Source: Streptomyces liliiviolaceus (GTDB lineage: Bacteria; Actinomycetota; Actinomycetes; Streptomycetales; Streptomycetaceae). From it: a DNA stretch of 64,000 bases. This document shows, in pieces, positions 51,143 to 63,377 of this stretch (position 1 is the stretch's first letter; every line of letters begins with the position of its first letter). The position numbers and the translations under genes are program-made. The DNA is taken from positions 8,184,001-8,248,000 of the forward strand of contig NZ_JAGPYQ010000001.1 in NCBI RefSeq assembly GCF_018070025.1, written 5' to 3'. Below the pieces are notes generated by a model that worked only from the letters and a program-made list of their open reading frames with translations, had not been told where the DNA came from and searched no databases.

Positions 51143-51991
51143 TCAGTACGTGTAGAAGCCCTGCCCGCTCTTGCGTCCGATGTCACCGGCGTCAACCATC
51201 CGGCGCATCAGCTCCGGCGGGGCGAACTTCTCGTCCTGGGACTCGGTGTAGATGTTGCCCGCCGCGTGCAGCAGGATGTCGACACCCGTGAGGTCGGCGG
51301 TGGCGAGCGGTCCCATGGCGTGACCGAAGCCCAGCTTGCAGGCCAGGTCGATGTCCTCGGCGGTGGCCACGCCCGACTCGTACAGCTTGGCCGCCTCGAC
51401 GACGAGTGCCGAGATGAGCCGGGTGGTGACGAATCCGGCCACGTCGCGGTTGACGACGATGCAGGTCTTGCCGACCGACTCGGCGAACTCCCGGGCGGTG
51501 GCGAGCGCTTCGTCGCTGGTCTTGTAGCCGCGGACCAGCTCGCAGAGCTGCATCATCGGCACCGGCGAGAAGAAGTGGACGCCGACGACCCGCTCCGGGC
51601 GCTCGGTGGCCGCCGCGATCTTGGTGATCGGGATGGCGGAGGTGTTGGAGGCGAGTACGGTCTCGTCCTTCACCAGCTTGTCGAGCGTACGGAAGATCTC
51701 GTGCTTGACTTCCAGCTTCTCGAACACGGCCTCGACGACGATGTCGACGTCGGCGACCGCGTCCAGGTCGGTGGTCGTGGTGATGCGGCCCAGCGCCTCC
51801 TCGGCCGCGCCCGCGTCCAGCTTCCCCTTGCTCACGAACTTGTCGTACGAGGCCTTGATGCCGTCGGTGCCACGGGTGAGCGCCGCGTCGGTGACATCCC
51901 GCAGGACGACGTCCCAGCCGGCCTGTGCGGCGACCTGGGCGATACCGGACCCCATGAGTCCGGCCCCGATGACGGCGAGCTTCCCTGCCAC
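51143..51991 (-). CDS. 3-hydroxybutyryl-CoA dehydrogenase
   Basis: 282 aa, the usual length. NAD(P) site GAGLMGSGIAQ at about 9-19, catalytic His in GVHFFSPVPMM with a Glu in VVEAVFE, and a C-terminal helical dimer domain (KLGFGHAMGPLATADLTG). It reduces acetoacetyl-CoA to 3-hydroxybutyryl-CoA or the reverse, fitting the thiolase at 33365. Candidate pathways are butyryl-CoA/ethylmalonyl-CoA or storage metabolism. GTG 51991 has AGGGGAG 8 nt upstream; longer ORF starts have none. Confidence 0.95.
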   Translation of the reverse strand: MAGKLAVIGAGLMGSGIAQVAAQAGWDVVLRDVTDAALTRGTDGIKASYDKFVSKGKLDAGAAEEALGRITTTTDLDAVADVDIVVEAVFEKLEVKHEIFRTLDKLVKDETVLASNTSAIPITKIAAATERPERVVGVHFFSPVPMMQLCELVRGYKTSDEALATAREFAESVGKTCIVVNRDVAGFVTTRLISALVVEAAKLYESGVATAEDIDLACKLGFGHAMGPLATADLTGVDILLHAAGNIYTESQDEKFAPPELMRRMVDAGDIGRKSGQGFYTY

Positions 51992-52230
51992 TGTCCGACT
52001 CCCCTGCTGCTTCTTCCCCAGGGCCGCTTCGATGTGCGGCGACCGCCGCGCGACCCCGGACTCCGGCCGGCGGGAGGCCGACCGGGACGACTGGCGTTGA
52101 CATCGCGAGACAGCCCCGAACAACACGTCTTCGAGTTGTCTCTCCGGCGGACCATAGCGCTCGTGAGGTGCTGTGTGACCGCTAAGTAATGCGCGTCACG
52201 TCTCATCTGACGGACATCACACCGGGCGGC

Positions 52231-52872
52231 TCATTGCGCCGCCCGTACGGCGTAGTTGAGGACCTTCTCGCTCAAAAGGTCCTCCATGCCGTCCAGCAGC
52301 GTCAGCACCTCGCGGGAGACCTCGGCCGGATCGCGCCCGGCTATCATCTCGCGCCCGACGGTGCTCATGACCGTCTGGTGGAGCCAGCCGATCTGGCCCG
52401 CCATCAGCCCGGGCATCGGATCGTCCGGGGCCGCGCCCGTCTCCGCACGCAGGGTGTCCGCCAGGTGGTCGTGCACCTCCTGCTGAAGACTCCACAGCCG
52501 GGAGCGCAGGGCCGGCGCGTCGTGGATGACGCGCATGAACCGGTCGTACCCCTCCATCAGGCCGACCCGCGGCGAGACCGCCTCGACCTCCCCGCGCAGC
52601 TCGCGCAGGACGGCGGCGGCGGCCGACTCGCCGGGGTCCCGGCCGCGCACCCAGCGCGAGAGCCGGTCGATCACACCCTTGCTGCGGTCGAAGAAGAGGT
52701 CTTCCTTGGCCGGGAAGTAGTTGTACACGGTGTTCACGGACACATCGGCGGCGTCCGCGACGTCGACCATCGTCACGGTGACGAAGCCGTGCTCCAGAAA
52801 CAGTCCCGTGGCGATGTCCGAGATGCGCTGCCTGGTCTCGCGCTTCTTCCGCTCCCTGAGCCCCTCTGCCAT
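52231..52872 (-). CDS. TetR family transcriptional regulator
   Basis: 213 aa. The N-terminal HTH (about 12-58) includes MVDVADAADVSVNTVYNYFPAKEDL and the start LRERKKRETRQRISDIA; the effector domain covers the rest. Divergent from a DrrAB-like ABC exporter across 90 bp with an AT-rich inverted repeat. The expected role is repression of the exporter and itself, relieved by the exported compound (inference). Confidence 0.92.
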   Translation of the reverse strand: MAEGLRERKKRETRQRISDIATGLFLEHGFVTVTMVDVADAADVSVNTVYNYFPAKEDLFFDRSKGVIDRLSRWVRGRDPGESAAAAVLRELRGEVEAVSPRVGLMEGYDRFMRVIHDAPALRSRLWSLQQEVHDHLADTLRAETGAAPDDPMPGLMAGQIGWLHQTVMSTVGREMIAGRDPAEVSREVLTLLDGMEDLLSEKVLNYAVRAAQ

Positions 52873-52908
52873 GGCCCCATCGTAGGCCGGACCGGGATTT
52901 TCTGGGCT

Positions 52909-52944
52909 CCATCAAATTTTGGGGCCATTGCAAAATTGCTATGG
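52909..52944. promoter_or_regulatory. Operator candidate between TetR and ABC exporter
   Basis: CAAATTTTG (52913-52921) and CAAAATTG (52931-52938) face each other inside CCAT...ATGG ends. The A/T content is unlike the surrounding DNA. It sits between the two divergent starts, where a repressor would control both. Confidence 0.6.
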
Positions 52945-52962
52945 CTCTGTTTTTCTTGGCGC

Positions 52963-53745
52963 ATGCCCATCATCAGCACGGCCGGCCTCGCCCGGACCTT
53001 CCAGACCAAGCGCGGCCCCGTCGAGGCGGTCCGCGGCATCGATCTCACCGTGGCGCCGGGCGAGATCCTCGGACTCCTCGGCCCGAACGGCGCCGGCAAG
53101 ACGACCACGCTCCGGATGCTCACGACCCTGCTGGCCCCCACCGGCGGCGCCGCCACCGTCGCGGGCCACGACCTGGCCGGCGACCCGGCGGGCGTGCGCC
53201 GCGCGTGCGGGTACGTGGCGCAGTCGGGCGGGGTCGACCCCCAGGTCTCCGTACGGGAGGAGCTGGTCACGCAGGGCCGCCTCTACCGCCTGACGAAGCG
53301 GCAGGCGGTGGAGCGCGCCGACGAACTGGCCCTCGACCTCGGCCTGACCGACCTCCTCGACCGGAAGACGTCGGCGCTCTCCGGCGGCCAGCGCCGCCGC
53401 CTCGACATCGCGCTCGGCCTCGTCCACCGCCCGAAGGTGCTGTTCCTCGACGAACCGACCACCGGCCTCGACCCGGCGAGCCGCGCCGACCTCTGGGACC
53501 TCGTCCGCCGCCTGCGCGCCGAGTACGGCACCACGGTCTTCCTCACCACGCACTACCTCGACGAGGCGGACGCGCTCGCCGACCGGCTCGTGATCGTCGA
53601 CGGGGGTGTCGTGGTCGCGGAGGGCACACCGAGCGCGCTCAAGCTCCGGTACGGGGGTTCGGTCGACGCGACGCTCCAGGACACGTTCCTGGCGATCACC
53701 GGCCGCGCCCCCGAACCGGCGGCTCCCGCCCCCGCGACCGTCTAG
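52963..53745 (+). CDS. ABC exporter ATP-binding protein (DrrA-like)
   Basis: 260 aa. Walker A GPNGAGKT, signature LSGGQRRR, Walker B VLFLDEPTTGLDP and H-loop TTHYLDEAD. The DrrA-like length and the adjacent ABC-2 permease suggest drug or metabolite export. ATG 52963. Divergent from its TetR regulator; the permease starts 21 bp downstream. Confidence 0.94.
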   Translation: MPIISTAGLARTFQTKRGPVEAVRGIDLTVAPGEILGLLGPNGAGKTTTLRMLTTLLAPTGGAATVAGHDLAGDPAGVRRACGYVAQSGGVDPQVSVREELVTQGRLYRLTKRQAVERADELALDLGLTDLLDRKTSALSGGQRRRLDIALGLVHRPKVLFLDEPTTGLDPASRADLWDLVRRLRAEYGTTVFLTTHYLDEADALADRLVIVDGGVVVAEGTPSALKLRYGGSVDATLQDTFLAITGRAPEPAAPAPATV

Positions 53746-53766
53746 CCTCCAGGAAGTGATCTGCCC

Positions 53767-54516
53767 ATGCTGCTCCAGGACACCGCGCTGATCTTCGGGC
53801 GCTATCTCCGCCAGACCCTGCGCTCCAGATTCGCGATGCTCTTCGGCGTACTGATGCCGCTGCTCTACCTGCTCTTCTTCGGCCCCCTGCTCACCGATCT
53901 GCCGCTCGGCGGCGACGGGAGTTCCTGGCAGATCCTGGTACCGGGACTGCTGCTGCAACTCGGCCTGTTCGGCGCCGCGTTCGCCGGGTTCATGATCATC
54001 GTGGAGAAGAACCACGGGGTCGTGGAGCGGATGCGCGTCACCCCGGTCAGCCGGCTCGCGCTCCTGCTCGGCCGGGTGCTGCGCGACACGGCCGTCTTCG
54101 TCCTCCAGGCTGTCCTGCTGGTCCTGGCCGCCGTGGTGATGGGCCTGCGCGCACCCGTGGCGGGCATCCTGATCGGCTTCGCCTTCGTCGCCCTCCTGAC
54201 GGTGTCGCTGGCCTCGCTCTCCTACGCGCTGGCCATGCGCATCGGCTCGCCCCACGCGTTCGGCCCGACGATCAACGCCCTGACCATGCCCTCCATGCTC
54301 CTGTCCGGCCTGATGCTGCCCATGTCGCTGGCCCCGGGCTGGCTGGACGCCCTCTCGCACGTCATGCCGTTCCGCTATCTGGTGGACGCGATGCGGGACG
54401 CGTACGCCGGCTCGTACACCACCGCCTCCATGGCGTACGGGGTCCTCGTCGCCGTCGGTCTCACCGGACTCGCCGTGACAGTGGGCACACGCGTGTTCCG
54501 AACGGCCGGGGCGTAA
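53767..54516 (+). CDS. ABC exporter permease (DrrB-like)
   Basis: 249 aa, ABC-2 family with six hydrophobic helices. The N-terminal helix entry LIFGRYLRQTLRSRFAML is typical, and the conserved late motif PMSLAPGWLDALSHVMPFRYLVDAMR is the ABC-2 signature. ATG 53767. It partners with the upstream ATPase. The cobalamin adenosyltransferase starts 13 bp downstream and may be read through. Confidence 0.94.
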   Translation: MLLQDTALIFGRYLRQTLRSRFAMLFGVLMPLLYLLFFGPLLTDLPLGGDGSSWQILVPGLLLQLGLFGAAFAGFMIIVEKNHGVVERMRVTPVSRLALLLGRVLRDTAVFVLQAVLLVLAAVVMGLRAPVAGILIGFAFVALLTVSLASLSYALAMRIGSPHAFGPTINALTMPSMLLSGLMLPMSLAPGWLDALSHVMPFRYLVDAMRDAYAGSYTTASMAYGVLVAVGLTGLAVTVGTRVFRTAGA

Positions 54517-54529
54517 CTACGCTGGCCGC

Positions 54530-55102
54530 ATGGTCAATCTGACGCGCATCTACACCAGGACCGGCGACCAGGGCACGACCGCCCTCGGCGACATGAGCCG
54601 CACCGCCAAGACGGATCCGCGGATCTCGGCGTACGCCGACGCCAACGAGGCGAACGCGGCCCTCGGCACGGCGATCGCCCTCGGCGACCTCGACGAGGAG
54701 ATCGTGAAGGTCCTCTCCCGCGTCCAGAACGACCTGTTCGACGTGGGGGCGGACCTGTCGACGCCGGTCGTGGAGAACCCCGAGTTCCCGCCGCTGCGCG
54801 TCGAGCAGTTCTACATCGACAAGCTGGAGGCGGACTGCGACCGCTTCAACGAACAGCTGGAGAAGCTGCGCTCCTTCATCCTCCCCGGCGGCACGCCCGG
54901 AGCGGCCCTGCTCCACCAGGCCTGCACGGTGGTCCGCCGGGCGGAACGCTCGACCTGGACGGCCCTGGAATCCCACGCGGAGGTGATGAACCCCCTCACA
55001 GCGACCTACCTGAACCGCCTCTCGGACCTCCTCTTCATCCTCGCAAGGACAGCGAACAAGGAGGTGGGCGACGTCCTGTGGGTCCCGGGCGGCGAACGCT
55101 GA
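54530..55102 (+). CDS. Cob(I)yrinic acid a,c-diamide adenosyltransferase (PduO type)
   Basis: 190 aa trimeric enzyme transferring the adenosyl group of ATP to cob(I)alamin, giving coenzyme B12. Hallmarks are the N-terminal TRIYTRTGDQGTTALGDMSR ATP loop, SAYADANEANAALG, and C-terminal VVRRAERSTW and NRLSDLLFILAR. ATG 54530, 13 bp after the permease. It supplies adenosylcobalamin for mutases assisted by meaB (32368-33324) and fed by mce. Three repeat elements follow its stop. Confidence 0.95.
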   Translation: MVNLTRIYTRTGDQGTTALGDMSRTAKTDPRISAYADANEANAALGTAIALGDLDEEIVKVLSRVQNDLFDVGADLSTPVVENPEFPPLRVEQFYIDKLEADCDRFNEQLEKLRSFILPGGTPGAALLHQACTVVRRAERSTWTALESHAEVMNPLTATYLNRLSDLLFILARTANKEVGDVLWVPGGER

Positions 55103-55115
55103 CGCTTGCTCCCTG

Positions 55116-55250
55116 GGGGCGCGGGGAACGGCGCAGTCCTGTCGTCTTTCGTCTTCAGGGGCGCGGGGAACGGCGCAATCTTGTCGCTTTTAAGGGGCGC
55201 GGGGAACTGCGCGGCCCGCCCCCACCGGGCCCGCACCCGAGAACCGCACC
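55116..55250 (+). repeat. Three direct copies of the GGGGCGCGGGGAAC repeat
   Basis: Copies at 55116-55135, 55158-55177 (both with AACGGCGCA variants) and 55194-55213, spaced about 39 bp. The last carries the CCCCCACCGGGCCCGCA flank. They fill the gap between the convergent adenosyltransferase and membrane-protein genes. Confidence 0.85.
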
Positions 55251-55254
55251 CGAG

Positions 55255-55809
55255 TCACTCCTTCGTCAGGCCCGCCGCAGGCACCTTCTTCGGAAACACC
55301 AGATACGTCAACGCGATCACCCCGTGGATCCCGGCGGCCCGCCAAGCCACATACCGCCAGCTCTCCAGCGAAGACACCCGCCCCGGATCACCGACGTACC
55401 AGATCGCGATCTGCAGCAGAGCCGTGGCGACGGCAGCCCCCACCACGGTCCCGACCCACACCCGCCCTTCATGCCGCGCACGAGCCATCCCGTATCGCGG
55501 CGGCCCCGCCGGCCGAGGCGCACCGCCGAGCCGATGCGCCGCATGCCCGTCGAGCCACGCCACGGTCCGGTGCCCGTGCCCGACGGTGTAGCCGATGTAC
55601 AGCGCGGCCAGCCCGTGCGTCCAGTTCGGCTCGGCCCCGGCCTTGAGGTCCAGCGCGGTGACCACCAGCAGCACGACCTCAAGCAGCGGCTCGCACAGCA
55701 GCAGCGCCAGCCCGGTGCGGGGCATCTTCAGCAGGTAACGGAAGGCGAGCCCCCCGGCCAGCAGCACCCAGAAGCCGACCTCGCACACGACGATCAGTGT
55801 GACGATCAC
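55255..55809 (-). CDS. Integral membrane protein of unknown function
   Basis: 184 aa. Hydrophobic helices at about 2-22, 30-50, 62-80, 112-130 and 150-170. The His/Arg loop GHGHRTVAWLDGHAAHRL is cytoplasmic by the positive-inside rule, and the C-terminus is KKVPAAGLTKE. Family not recognised beyond being common in Streptomyces. ATG 55809. It is divergent from the NarL-type kinase; a 151-bp gap lies between. Confidence 0.8.
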   Translation of the reverse strand: MIVTLIVVCEVGFWVLLAGGLAFRYLLKMPRTGLALLLCEPLLEVVLLVVTALDLKAGAEPNWTHGLAALYIGYTVGHGHRTVAWLDGHAAHRLGGAPRPAGPPRYGMARARHEGRVWVGTVVGAAVATALLQIAIWYVGDPGRVSSLESWRYVAWRAAGIHGVIALTYLVFPKKVPAAGLTKE

Positions 55810-55960
55810 GACGAACTCCTCTCGGTCACCTTCAAGGCTTCCGCGTGCGGCGTCCTCGATCGTCGTCGGCAGTGACGAAGTCGTACTGCATCCTTCGATG
55901 TACCGGCGGACCGTCCTGCGGCATCAGGCGACGAGCGGACCCGCCGTGTTGGATGGAGTC

Positions 55961-57178
55961 ATGGCCCTCCGATTCCCGCGCCCGCACCGCGACGACGTGC
56001 GCATCGCGCTGGCGGGACTGCTCGGCGGACTCCTCCTGTGGGCCGTCGGCCTCGGTACCCGCCCGGCCGCCGACCCGATCGTGCTCTGGTCGGGCCGCTG
56101 GCCGATCCTGCTGCCGCTCGCCGCGGTGGCGGGCTGCGAGCTGCTGCGCCGGACCCACCCGCGCACGGGCCTGCTGGTCGGCGTCGCCGCACTGACCGTG
56201 GACACCATCACGCAGGGCAGCCTGGCGACGGTCGTGATGTTCACGGACCTCGTGTACGCGGCCGTCCTGTACGGCCCGCCCGCCACCGCCCGCCGCGTCC
56301 TGTGGATCAGCGGGGCGCTCACGGTGCTCGGCACGGTGGTGCCGCTCGCCGTCTGGCGGGCCCCGGAGGCGCTGCTGATCGGCGCGGTCATCGGGATCGT
56401 GGCGTTCACGCCCGGCGCCACCGGCTGGGTGGTCCGCAACCACCGCGACGCCGCCGAGTCCGCCCGGCTGCGCGCCGAGCAGACCGCCCTGCTCGCCGAG
56501 ATCGACCGCGTCCAGGCCGTCACCGCCGAACGCGCCCGGATGGCCAGGGAGTTGCACGACATGGTGGCCAACCACCTGTCGGCGATCGCCATCCACTCCA
56601 CGGCCGCGCTCTCCCTCGACGACCCGGACACCTCGAAGCAGGCGCTCGGCGTGATCCGCGAGAACAGTGTCGAGGGGCTCGCCGAGATGCGCCGTCTCAT
56701 CGGCATCCTGCGCGACAGCAGCGGGGACACCGAACCGGCCGCCGCGCCCACCCTGGACGGCCTCGCCTCCCTGGTGGAGCACGCCCGCGGCAACGGCCTG
56801 GACGTCGTCCTCGACTGCGCCCGCACCGCGCTCCCGGCCCCGGTCGAACTGGCCGCCTACCGCATCGTGCAGGAATCCCTGACCAACGCCCTCAAGCACG
56901 CCTCCCCCGGCCGGGTCACCGTCTCCCTCGTCCAGCGCGACCACGCCCTGGACGTACGGGTGACCAGCCCTTTCGGCGAGGTCCGGCGCGACGGCCCGCG
57001 CGCCCCCGGTTCGGGCGCGGGCCTGATCGGCATGCGCGAACGGGTCGCCCTGCTGCACGGCACGTTCGAGGCGGGACCCGGGATCGAGGAAACGGGTACC
57101 GCCCCGCAGAACACACCGGGCGGCGGAACCTGGACGGTCCGCGCCACCCTCCCGATCACCGAAGGAGAAACCGCATGA
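55961..57178 (+). CDS. NarL-type sensor histidine kinase
   Basis: 405 aa. Four or more TM helices (about 15-33, 45-62, 70-103, 112-155) are followed by HisKA_3 with H199 in ARELHDMVANHLS and a HATPase_c-like domain (NALKHASPG; GAGLIGMRERV). No large extracellular sensor domain, so it probably senses membrane or intramembrane signals. ATG 55961 after GGATGGAG; GTG 55946 is also possible. Its stop overlaps the regulator start (ATGA). Confidence 0.94.
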   Translation: MALRFPRPHRDDVRIALAGLLGGLLLWAVGLGTRPAADPIVLWSGRWPILLPLAAVAGCELLRRTHPRTGLLVGVAALTVDTITQGSLATVVMFTDLVYAAVLYGPPATARRVLWISGALTVLGTVVPLAVWRAPEALLIGAVIGIVAFTPGATGWVVRNHRDAAESARLRAEQTALLAEIDRVQAVTAERARMARELHDMVANHLSAIAIHSTAALSLDDPDTSKQALGVIRENSVEGLAEMRRLIGILRDSSGDTEPAAAPTLDGLASLVEHARGNGLDVVLDCARTALPAPVELAAYRIVQESLTNALKHASPGRVTVSLVQRDHALDVRVTSPFGEVRRDGPRAPGSGAGLIGMRERVALLHGTFEAGPGIEETGTAPQNTPGGGTWTVRATLPITEGETA

Positions 57179-57816
57179 TCCGTGTGCTCGTCGCCGAGGA
57201 CCAGTCCGCCGTACGCGCCGGTCTCGTCCTCATCCTGGGCAGCGCCCCCGATATCGAGGTGGTCGGCGAGGCCGCGGACGGCGAGCAGGCGGTGGCCATG
57301 GCCAGGGAACTCCGTCCCGACCTGGTCCTGATGGACGTCCAGATGCCCCGCCTGGACGGTGTCGCCGCCACCCGCCAGGTCGTCGGGGAGGGCCTCGCCG
57401 ACGTCCTCGTACTGACCACGTTCGACCTGGACGCGTACGTGTTCGGCGCGCTGCGCGCGGGCGCCGCCGGATTCCTGCTGAAGAACACCGAGGCCCGCAC
57501 ACTCATCGAGGCGGTCCGCACGGTGGCGGGCGGCGAGGGACTGATCTCCCCCGCGGTCACCCGCCGGCTGATCGCCGAGTTCGCCGCCCGCCCCGTCCGC
57601 GAACCGTCGGCGGACCCGTCGGTCCTGGACGCGCTGACCCGGCGCGAACGGGAGGTCCTCTCCTGCCTGGGCGAGGGCCTGTCGAACGCGGAGATCGGGG
57701 TACGCCTCGACATGGCGGAGGCGACGGTGAAGACGCACGTCAGCCGCCTCCTGGGCAAGCTGGAGCTGCGCAGCCGGGTGCAGGCGGCCGTACTGGCCCA
57801 GGAGTTGGGCGTGTAA
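57175..57816 (+). CDS. NarL/LuxR family response regulator
   Basis: 213 aa. Receiver domain with phosphoacceptor D54 (VLMDVQMPRLDG) and the LLKNTEARTLIEAVR end. A LuxR-type HTH (about 145-205) has LTRREREVLSCLGEGLSNAEIG and VKTHVSRLLGKL. Cotranslated with the kinase (4-bp overlap). Target unknown; the adjacent chitinase promoter has repeats of a different (DasR-like) type. Confidence 0.95.
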   Translation: MIRVLVAEDQSAVRAGLVLILGSAPDIEVVGEAADGEQAVAMARELRPDLVLMDVQMPRLDGVAATRQVVGEGLADVLVLTTFDLDAYVFGALRAGAAGFLLKNTEARTLIEAVRTVAGGEGLISPAVTRRLIAEFAARPVREPSADPSVLDALTRREREVLSCLGEGLSNAEIGVRLDMAEATVKTHVSRLLGKLELRSRVQAAVLAQELGV

Positions 57817-57842
57817 CAAGTAGTCGCACCGCACCCCAACAG

Positions 57843-57884
57843 TGGTCTGGACCTATTGACCTATGGTCCAGACCTTTCTATTGT
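57843..57884 (+). promoter_or_regulatory. Chitinase promoter with 12-bp direct repeats
   Basis: TGGTCTGGACCT (57843-57854) and TGGTCCAGACCT (57864-57875) flank a -35 TTGACC (57856-57861). A 17-bp spacer leads to -10 TATTGT (57879-57884). Such direct repeats are known in Streptomyces chitinase promoters and overlap the DasR (dre) consensus, so chitin/GlcNAc-responsive repression is expected. Confidence 0.85.
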
Positions 57885-57921
57885 CCTGCGCACCTCATAA
57901 AACTCCCCCAAGGAGACGCGG

Positions 57922-59760
<1,839 letters not shown>

Positions 59761-59770
59761 CAGCCCCGTA

Positions 59771-59847
59771 GGGGGCGCGGGAAACTGCGCCCCCCCGTAA
59801 GGGCTGCAGGAACTGCAGGCCCCGTAAGGGGCGCGGGGAACTGCGCG
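59771..59847 (+). repeat. Two copies of the GGGGCGCGGGGAACTGCGCG repeat
   Basis: A degenerate copy at 59771-59790 (GGGGGCGCGGGAAACTGCGC) and a full copy at 59828-59847, both within 90 bp of the chitinase stop. A smaller CTGCAG-rich unit between them (59813-59820) looks like a decayed copy. Confidence 0.8.
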
Positions 59848-59901
59848 ACCAGCCACGACGGACCCGCAGACACCCACCGGCCCCCGCGGCGTAAGCCAGA
59901 A

Positions 59902-59954
59902 CCGCCCGGGCAGCGAGTGAATGGTTAAGCCACATTCACCCGCTGCCCGGGCGG
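59902..59954. terminator. Long hairpin overlapping the DUF2550 stop
   Basis: Arms 59902-59923 and 59933-59954, 22 bp with one mismatch, 9-nt loop. The DUF2550 stop codon lies in the loop and the right arm is coding. It can terminate both the chitinase and the DUF2550 gene. Confidence 0.8.
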
Positions 59955-60371
59955 CGCGGCTTCCAGCCAAGCCAAGAACCCGGTCAGCGCATCCTCGCTC
60001 ATGGCGAGTTCAAGCCGCGTCCCACGATGGACGCAGGTCAAGATGATCGCGTCGGACAGCAACGCAAGCTCTTCCTCCCCCTCCGGCGCCCGCCGCCCCG
60101 CGACCTCGATCGCCGAGCGTTCGAGAACCCGCCGCGGCCGAAGCGCGTACGAGAAGACTCGGAACCACTCGATCCGGTCACCGCTGTAGCGGGCGATGCC
60201 GTAGCCCCAGCCCTTGCCGCTCGTGTCGGTCTTCTCCGGGACGTCCCACCGCAGGCTGCAGTCGAAGGTGCCGCCCGAACGCTGGATCACTCTGCGACGC
60301 AGGCCGAAGACGAAGAGTCCGAGGGCCACCAGCAGTACTACCGACCCGACCACAGTCAGAGCGAGGACCAT
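59925..60371 (-). CDS. DUF2550 domain protein, single-pass membrane
   Basis: 148 aa. One N-terminal TM helix (about 2-22) is followed by FGLRRRVIQRSGGTFDCSLRW and a soluble beta-rich domain. DUF2550 is an actinobacterial family of unknown function found next to the ATP synthase operon, as here. AGGAGGT lies before GTG 60377 (3-nt spacing) and ATG 60371 (9-nt spacing); ATG is preferred. Whether it assists the ATP synthase is unknown. Confidence 0.88.
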   Translation of the reverse strand: MVLALTVVGSVVLLVALGLFVFGLRRRVIQRSGGTFDCSLRWDVPEKTDTSGKGWGYGIARYSGDRIEWFRVFSYALRPRRVLERSAIEVAGRRAPEGEEELALLSDAIILTCVHRGTRLELAMSEDALTGFLAWLEAAPPGQRVNVA

Positions 60372-60427
60372 CGACACCGACCTCCTCGTCTCCTAGGTAA
60401 CGGAAAGGAAAAAAGCACCCGCATCGC

Positions 60428-60476
60428 CTCAGCCGCGACCCGGTCCGGAAAAGCTCCGGTCCTGGCCGCGGCTGAG
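60428..60476. terminator. Terminator of the atp operon
   Basis: CTCAGCCGCG (60428-60437) pairs with CGCGGCTGAG (60467-60476), and the inner GGTCCGGA/TCCGGTCC pairs extend it. It lies 24 bp past the atpC stop and may serve both directions. Confidence 0.85.
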
Positions 60477-60499
60477 TCACTTCCTTCTGCGCGCTGGTC

Positions 60500-60874
60500 T
60501 CAGTGCGCAGACACCGCCCGCAGTCGTACGTCCGCACGACGCTCGGCGGACGCGTCGGCGTCCGACTTCGCGCGCTCGAACGCCCGCTCCGCACGCTGGA
60601 CGTCGATCTCGTCCGACAGCTCGGCGATCTCGGCCAGCAGGGACAGCTTGTTGTCCGCGAAAGAGATGAAACCGCCGTGCACCGCGGCGACGACCGTTCC
60701 ACCATCACTCGTACGGATGGTCACCGGGCCCGACTCCAGCACACCGAGCAGCGGCTGGTGACCGGGCATGACGCCGATGTCGCCGGACGTGGTACGCGCG
60801 ACGACCAGGGTGGCCTCGCCGGACCAGACACTGCGGTCCGCGGCGACGAGCTCGACATGCAGCTCAGCAGCCAA
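60500..60874 (-). CDS. atpC: ATP synthase F1 epsilon subunit
   Basis: 124 aa. The N-terminal beta-sandwich (AELHVELVAADRSVWSGEA, GDIGVMPGHQPLLG) binds the c-ring and gamma; the C-terminal helical part (AELSDEIDVQRAERAFERAK) can inhibit ATP hydrolysis. It starts with the rare codon TTG at 60874, supported by GAGGAG 6 nt upstream and by the conserved N-terminus. Last gene of the operon. A strong hairpin lies in the 129-bp gap after atpD. Confidence 0.96.
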   Translation of the reverse strand: MAAELHVELVAADRSVWSGEATLVVARTTSGDIGVMPGHQPLLGVLESGPVTIRTSDGGTVVAAVHGGFISFADNKLSLLAEIAELSDEIDVQRAERAFERAKSDADASAERRADVRLRAVSAH

Positions 60875-60940
60875 GGTGGGCTCCTCGGGTCACCACCCGG
60901 CGTTCGCTGCCGGGTGTTGGGTCAAAGTCTAATGGGCGTA

Positions 60941-60989
60941 GTGAGAGGGGCGGGACCCGCCCCGCGAGGCACGGCCCCGCCCCCCTCAC
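60941..60989 (-). other. Hairpin between atpD and atpC
   Basis: GTGAG-A-GGGGCGGG (60941-60954) pairs with CCCCGCCCC-C-CTCAC (60975-60989), a stem of about 14 bp. It could block elongation, or protect the upstream mRNA and lower epsilon synthesis (inference). Confidence 0.6.
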
Positions 60990-61003
60990 TCAGAACGCGA
61001 GGT

Positions 61004-63357
<2,354 letters not shown>

Positions 63358-63377
63358 GAGTCAGGTCCCTTCCGTCG

